Assembly (NCBI GenBank): GCA_026826555.1
Contig: JAKSZT010054396.1
Location: 12,327,009-12,391,008 of the forward strand
Length of the DNA stretch: 64,000 nt
Origin: Tolypeutes matacus
Taxonomy: Eukaryota; Chordata; Mammalia; Cingulata; Chlamyphoridae
Reading direction: 5' to 3'
Shown here: one piece after another, positions 58,481 through 64,000 of the stretch
Layout: the number at the start of each line of letters is the position of its first letter
How positions within the stretch are numbered: the first letter of the stretch is position 1
Notes under the pieces: generated by a model
Databases searched by the model: none
What the model saw: only the letters and a program-made list of their open reading frames with translations
What the model was told of the DNA's origin: nothing
Position numbers and translations under genes: made by a program

Positions 58481-59505
58481 GGGTGCAGAAGTACAGAATG
58501 AAACTGTGGGCCAACCTTAACCAAAAGCCTTAACCTGAGATTTCAGCCCCAAATCAACCTTAGAGTCCTGCTAAAGGGACACAAAGCTGGATCTTGTTAT
58601 TGAGCAGGCAACTGTTATATGAAAACAGCTGCCATAAACCATTTCAGTAAGCAACTCTGGTCATCAAGGAGGACAGACTCCAAGTCTCAGAGGTTTCAGT
58701 AACTACCTGGTCAACTGCTTTTGCTAAACAAATGAAACAAAAGCATGCGGCATGCTAGAGAACAGCAAAGGACAATGGGAAAAAAGTTTGAGTGATGCCT
58801 TTGCCTTGTGAATAATGAACAGTTCAGGAAGGTCAACCCATTACAACTGAAACTGTTTAATTATTAATTATGCACAATCTATGAGCAAAAGGACAAGTTC
58901 AGAATGTTTAATGTGTGCTAACTTCAACTGGACTCTCTCTGGGCATTTTGTTATTAGCACTTGTCAGCAAGGTGCTCAGGCATAAAAAAAGGCAAGCAGC
59001 AGAAAATCTGAGTGTGTGTGTGTGTGTGTACCTGCACACTCAAAAGAGGTGGGGAGAAGAGGAGGGGTAAGGTGGTCCAATTGCAACTGCAGCTGCTGCT
59101 AGTTCACACATAGAGTAAGTTTGCTGATAAGTACATTCTGTGACCTTAAGAGCAGGTTGATTAAGCTAGATACTCCATATACGCAAAACATAAACCAGAA
59201 AAATGCTTTTGGAATGACTTAACTTAAAAGGGAAATATTTATTTTCAAGGCATATTCTTTTTGAAAACAAAATGTTTCCTGGCTTTGAAAGAATCATGCC
59301 ATTAATTTTTTTCATACCCACATAAATATAAGTGCATATAAAACTGGTGAAATCTGAAAAAGTTCAGTGGATTCATTAATGTTCATTTCCTGGTTGTGAT
59401 ACTGTACTATAGTTATGGGATGTTACCATTGGGGGAAACTGGGTGAAGGGTACATAGACTCTGTCTGTCTTATTTCTTACAACTGCATGTGAATCTACAA
59501 TTATA
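58481..59505. other. Intronic unique sequence
   Basis: (TG)n at 59011-59029; otherwise featureless. Confidence 0.4.
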
Positions 59506-59755
59506 TAAAAATAAGAATTTTTTTTTTTTGAGGTACTGGGACTGGGGATTGAACCCAGAACCTTGTATGTGGGAGGCTGGCACTCAACCACTGAGCCACA
59601 TCGGCTCCCCTGAGTTACCTTTCTCATCTGTTTGCTCATTGTTTGCTTGTTTGTTTTCTTTAGGAGGCACCAGGAACTGAACCTGAGACCTCCCATGTGG
59701 GAGACAGGCATTCAACTGCTTGGGCCATATCTGCTCCCTAAAAATAAAAATTTTT
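59506..59755 (-). repeat. Dimeric DAS-type SINE
   Basis: On the minus strand the first unit is GGAGCAGATATGGCCCAAGC with GGTTCAGTTCC. A CAAACAAGCAAAC linker follows, then the second unit GGAGCCGATGTGGCTCAGTGG with GGTTCAATCCC and a short A-tail. An imperfect AAAAATAAGAATTTTT / AAAAATAAAAATTTTT duplication brackets it. Confidence 0.87.
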
Positions 59756-60741
59756 AAGAATTCAGATGAGGCCCAGATGCTTAGCAGAGCTCTACTTTGT
59801 ACAAGAGAGAATCCTGGAATAACTACTGAACTGGAAAAAAATTAGGAGACCTTAATTAAAAGAAATATTCCTTAAGACTTAATTTTTGTCTTTAATTCAT
59901 AATTAAAGATGACAGTGGAACCTGACAATGATGTGGTGGTGAATTCAGACAATGATAGTACATAGACACAAAATAGTGCATAAATGATACCATCAATTAT
60001 TCATTCATTTATTCATTCATTCATCCCTTTCAACAATTTTTCTGAGCACCTACCATATGCAAGGCACTGAGCCTGGGATTGTGGGATGGCTGCTCTTAAT
60101 TCATATCCTCAAAGAATGTGTGTATTGTTCAGAGAGATGAGATATGCACCCCTAATAAATAGCCCTGCAAGGTGGAGGAAATGGCCAAGCTAGAGTGCCA
60201 ACACTGGGCACTCAGGCTGTACTGAGGGTTCTATTCAGTTTGGCTGGTACCTATGAGTTCACAAAGGAGAGTGGTGGGGAATAAAGTGTAAAAGTCTGGA
60301 AGGTGGTAAGATACCTTCTTTGTTCTCGTACTTTCTTCCTTCCTCACTCCCAGAGAACAGTGGGGTGTAGGGGGGCTTTGACCCTTTGGTCAAAAAAGAC
60401 ATTCCTTCAAACCAAGATTTTATACATATTGATAATAAAACAAGGAAGATAGAAGAACAACTTCTCGAAAATCTCAAGGTGTTAGCTGCACTGTTGAATT
60501 CTAGAGTCAGTTGTGCTGTGGTTAAATTAAACCAGCCTGGTAGGTTAAATAAAATATAAAAAGCCTTCTAACTTTGCTTTATAACCTATTTCTAGACTTA
60601 ATGGTGTCAGGCCATCAAGACAACAGGTGGGTAACATCAGTTGGAGTCTGACCAATATCAAAGAGTCATACTCTTCATTTTAACATCTGTAAGTTTCAAA
60701 AGCAGTTACATCTTATCAGAGAGAGAAAAGTGGGAAAGAGA
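59756..60741. other. Intronic sequence
   Basis: An ATTC simple tract at about 60000-60027 runs into L2/MIR-like text (GAGCACCTACCATATGCAAGG, 60043-60063). Nothing else is recognised. Confidence 0.4.
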
Positions 60742-61231
60742 TGGACAGGAGCTTTTTTTTTTTTTTTTTTTTTAAAGATTTATTTATTTACTTTATCCAT
60801 TTTAACCCCCACTTTCCCCATTTGCTGTTTTGTGTCTATTCATTGGGCAATTCTCTGTGACTGTTTCTTGCCATCTCTTCTCATCCTCCTCCTCCAGTCT
60901 TCACCAGGATTCGATCCTGGAGACCTCCAATGTAGGAGAGAGGTGTTCTGCCACCTCCACCACCTCGGTTCCTGGTTTTTGGAGCTTTCGGAGCATCTCG
61001 TCTTGTCTCTCCCCTGCGTCTCTCTCCTGTTACGTTATCATCTTGCTGCATGGCTCCTGGGGCCTGGCGGCTCACCAGCACACAGAGCCTGGCAGCCCAT
61101 GCGCCTTCTATATATATATATATATATTTATTTATTTTACTGGGAGGTCCCGGGGATCAAACACAGGTCCCTCCATATGGCAGACAGATGCCCAACCATT
61201 TGAGCCACATCCGCCCCCTGGACAGGAGCTT
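60742..61231 (-). mobile_element. SINE-VNTR-SINE composite retroelement, copy 2 (2 VNTR units), 13-bp duplication
   Basis: The body is 60755-61218. On the minus strand: head GGGCGGATGTGGCTCAAATG with B box near 61147-61165, TAAATAAATATATATA spacer, GGCGCATGGGCTGCCAGG, one full 25-base unit ending GCCGCCAGGCCCC, and the bridge AGCCATGCAGCAAGATGATA. The second unit is GAGGTGGTGGAGGTGGCAGA with GGATCGAATCCTGG, and the tail ends TAAATAAATAAATC with A21. TGGACAGGAGCTT is duplicated perfectly at 60742-60754 and 61219-61231, which proves the whole structure moved as one unit. Confidence 0.9.
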
Positions 61232-64000
61232 CTGATCCATCAGTCAGTGAAGGCGTCAACACAGTTTAAGACACAAGTAAGCCATACTGATACATTAGAT
61301 TTGTACAAATTCAATCAATGCTTGTTAAAACCACTGAGTTTACTTAAAAGCGTGGGCACTTAGCGAGGGACAAATACTCACAAGTGCATTTGGTTGAAGT
61401 CAAGTTTTGGTTTCATGGTGCACACAGAACTGACCTAATCTGTAGGGTTTAATGAGGTCCAGGGCTGGGGTGGGAGTGAAGCTTTGAATTTAGGAAGGCT
61501 TGTAGATGGGCATCATCAAAAGGAAAGCCTTTGACTATTCCTCAGCTGGAGACCAGAGAGCCTTCCTTTTACTCATCCCACTTTACATCAAGTCTTGAAC
61601 AGAGAAAGTAAAAGATGATTCAATTTCCACACTGGGTTACCCCATGCTCTGGGTTGCCAGACGTGGCAAATTACATGTGCGGCCATTTTGGTGTGAAGTT
61701 CTGTCCATGGGGTCTGGGCTGACAGCAGCAGCTCATTTAACTTGCCTCAGATGGGGCTGGAACCAGGGGTTAAAGGCCTAAATTTCAGCCACTGAAATAC
61801 CCACATTACCCAAAAACTCTTAAATCAAGGGAGAAACCAGTCAAGTGAACACCATTACCAAATGGCTTATAAAAAACACAAATGAATAGGTCTAAAAGAA
61901 TTTGTCTCTAAGTAACTGAAATTTGAGATTATAAGGATATTTTTCTATTTTCATTTTTTCTTAAATGTGTTTTGGAAATTCTTCAGTATTGGGATATGAG
62001 AGAAGTGGGGAAAAAACTTTGTCATTAATGTCAAAATTAATTCTCCATTTAATATCTGTCCATTTTGTTGTCATCTAAAAGATTTACATTTGCTTAAGAG
62101 ATTTTCTAATCATATGGCAAAGAACTTGGTGTTTTTTTTTTTTTTTTTTTTTATTATGGGTAAAAATCAAAATTCTCACAATACATACAAACATTTGTAA
62201 AATGATATATAAATATATATGCATAAGAACTTGGTGTTTTGAGAAATTCCTTAAAAGTAGTTGGGATGAGACTGGAAAATGGATTAGTCTTTTACATCGT
62301 ATTTGCAAATGCTTCCTTTCCAAAGCCAATGCACATTGTTTTTTTCTTTTTATCTCAGGTCTCCTGTTGGTCATAAGCTACAGTGAACAGCATTATTCAG
62401 AGGTGTCTATATAAACAGTATACAGACATGCACATTAACATCCATACATATCTTCCCTTTTCAATGACTTAGGCAGACAACAAAAACATCCTTGTCTCAT
62501 ACCAAAGGGATTTCATTTACAAAAGTAAAAGTAAAACCTGTTATTGTCCTCTTTCTCTGTAGCCTCCCAATGTGTTTCTATTGCTTTTTCATAAAATGCT
62601 GCTGCAAATAATCAAGCATGACCATTGACATCCATGAGATTGAGTTTTAGGAACCATTAAATGAGCTCACCCTCATGGGAAGCCTCCTGCTCAGGCTGAT
62701 CTAAAGGTAATTATTCAGCAATTCCTACCTGTGGTTTTACCTTGTCCCTATATAGTGTTTGAATTTCATACACTGGTAAGGACAATTTTTTCCCCCAGGA
62801 AAAGTCCAGCTACATATGTTTGATCCAGGACCAAAATTATAATGTTAAAATACACACCGACATTTTACCAGGTTCTATGTGTGTGCAGAAGCGCTCATTA
62901 AAAGCTAGATAAAAAGTAGATCATAAACTACATTGAACACAAATGAAAGAGGAAAATCTAGGAGAGAAAAATAAGCTTGAAGAGGTTCTTAAATGAAAGG
63001 AATAATTCCTCTTTTCATAGGTAAGGAGTTAACACTGAAACATTTGAACCACACCTACACACTGTTCAAGTGCAAGAATGTGGCAGGTTCGTGTCCTGAA
63101 AAATCAATAAGCCATAACACTATCAAGTCAGACTCCAAGAACTCTGTAAATCCAAAGTCCACATCGCCACAGTGTATGTCCTCCTGAATGTTCACTCGAC
63201 TGTTAGTTAAAATAATTACTGCCATTGCCACCTGCACTGCAAGCTTCAGATAAGGGGAAAAACAGAATTTCCAGTAGCTGCATGGTGTATGCATGTTAGC
63301 AGCATTTGCTTACACATTTTAAAACAAATTCAAAGACTGTGTCAGCTGCAATTCAAAGGCTGAGAATTATATATGAAGCCGTGCTATAACTGGGTCCATA
63401 CAATAAATGACAGAGAGAAGGGAATTTAAAGCTGTCTAAAGGAAGTATTACATCAGTTTAAAATTAGTTAATATGAGAGGAACAAAGAGAGGGAGATAGG
63501 GAGGGAGGAACAGAGAGGAAGTGAAAAAAATAGAACTGCATACTGTGAAATGAACAAGTTCAGTTAGAATGTTCATCAGGATTTGGAAAATCATAATGCC
63601 ATCTGCTACTCTGGACCTCAGAACATCAGGAATCTCATGGGCTCAGACGTTTCCATTTTTAAGAGGAAGGAAGGAACTTATACTCCCTGGAAAGCTGCCT
63701 CTATTCTGGAATGGAGGCAACACCCCAGCCGACCAGTTTGAAATCTCATTTGAGAACATTTGCATGGCTCACATACGCGTTTTCCCTGGTTTAGGGAAAA
63801 TTAACGGCAGACAAAATGATTACAGCAACTTGGCAGTGAAGCAGAGCAGTGCCCCAGCCTGAGCTGCCGGGTAACTGACCCTGGCATCCAACTTGGGCTC
63901 AGGGTGTGAAGGTCCCATCATGGAGGATTAAATGAGCATTGTCCTACGGCTGGATAAGACTTCACAATAGAGCAACACATGTTAAATGACAGCAGCCAAA
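61232..64000. other. Intronic unique sequence to window end
   Basis: A T-run lies at 62131-62152. AGAACTTGGTGTTTTT-like text occurs on both sides of the region near 62123 and 62226, possibly a small insertion of unclear type. No SINE or exon is visible; a purine-rich patch lies near 63485-63530. Confidence 0.4.

Larger units (their letters stand above)
54905..64000 (-). other. MAP2K5: MAP2K5 intron upstream of the 54843 exon (continues out of window)
   Basis: I looked for the preceding exon (text such as QLLQCIVDE or GRFPYPQ) on the minus strand and did not find it, so the intron is at least 9.1 kb here. The 3.3 kb nearest the exon is SINE-free; four SINE-class insertions follow. Confidence 0.75.

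Noticed and set aside
61100..61140. (TA)n tract as an independent microsatellite
   Set aside because: It is the expanded spacer of composite copy 2 and lies inside its duplications.
55000..64000. A further MAP2K5 exon upstream (encoding GRFPYPQ or LLQCIVDE)
   Set aside because: I scanned both textually for the expected codons with splice signals and found none, so the exon most likely lies beyond the window.

Overview
The window is mammalian nuclear DNA, and the repeats point to an armadillo (Xenarthra, most likely Dasypus). About twenty tRNA-headed SINEs of the armadillo DAS type are present, most with target-site duplications. The window also holds decayed L1, L2 and MIR copies and AT-rich introns. 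No bacterial or viral coding region is visible.

The genes are the SKOR1 / MAP2K5 pair (human 15q23), both on the minus strand. Positions 1-1656 encode the N-terminal 552 codons of SKOR1, a Ski/Sno-family transcriptional corepressor. The frame is open throughout and leaves the window at position 1. The coding exon starts at a splice acceptor (1667/1666). A good splice donor near 3877 inside a CpG island (about 3640-4650) marks a probable non-coding first exon and promoter. Between about 5.2 and 7.6 kb, short AT-rich islands packed with homeodomain, forkhead and bicoid-class motifs sit in GC-rich DNA and look like SKOR1 enhancers.

From about 7.8 to 16.6 kb the sequence is intergenic, with ancient repeats. 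MAP2K5 (MEK5) then begins from its 3' end: poly(A) signal at 16630-16635, last exon 16970-17074, penultimate exon 51442-51487 and the exon before that 54843-54904. Their reading phases join exactly. The 34.4-kb intron between the last two exons and the 3.4-kb intron before them fill most of the window. Sequence above 54904 is the next intron upstream, and I found no further exon.

The introns carry nearly all of the SINEs. Most are monomers; several are dimers of two tRNA-like units. Two copies (46141-46989 and 60755-61218) are a composite: tRNA-like head, 25-bp tandem repeat (VNTR), second tRNA-like unit, A-rich tail. One of these lies in a 1.66-kb polyadenylated segment bounded by a perfect 11-bp direct repeat. 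This SINE-VNTR-SINE family is the most novel-looking item here. The two genes do not act in one pathway: SKOR1 is a nuclear corepressor and MAP2K5 a cytoplasmic kinase. MAP2K5 introns may nevertheless hold SKOR1 enhancers, as is common beside developmental regulators.
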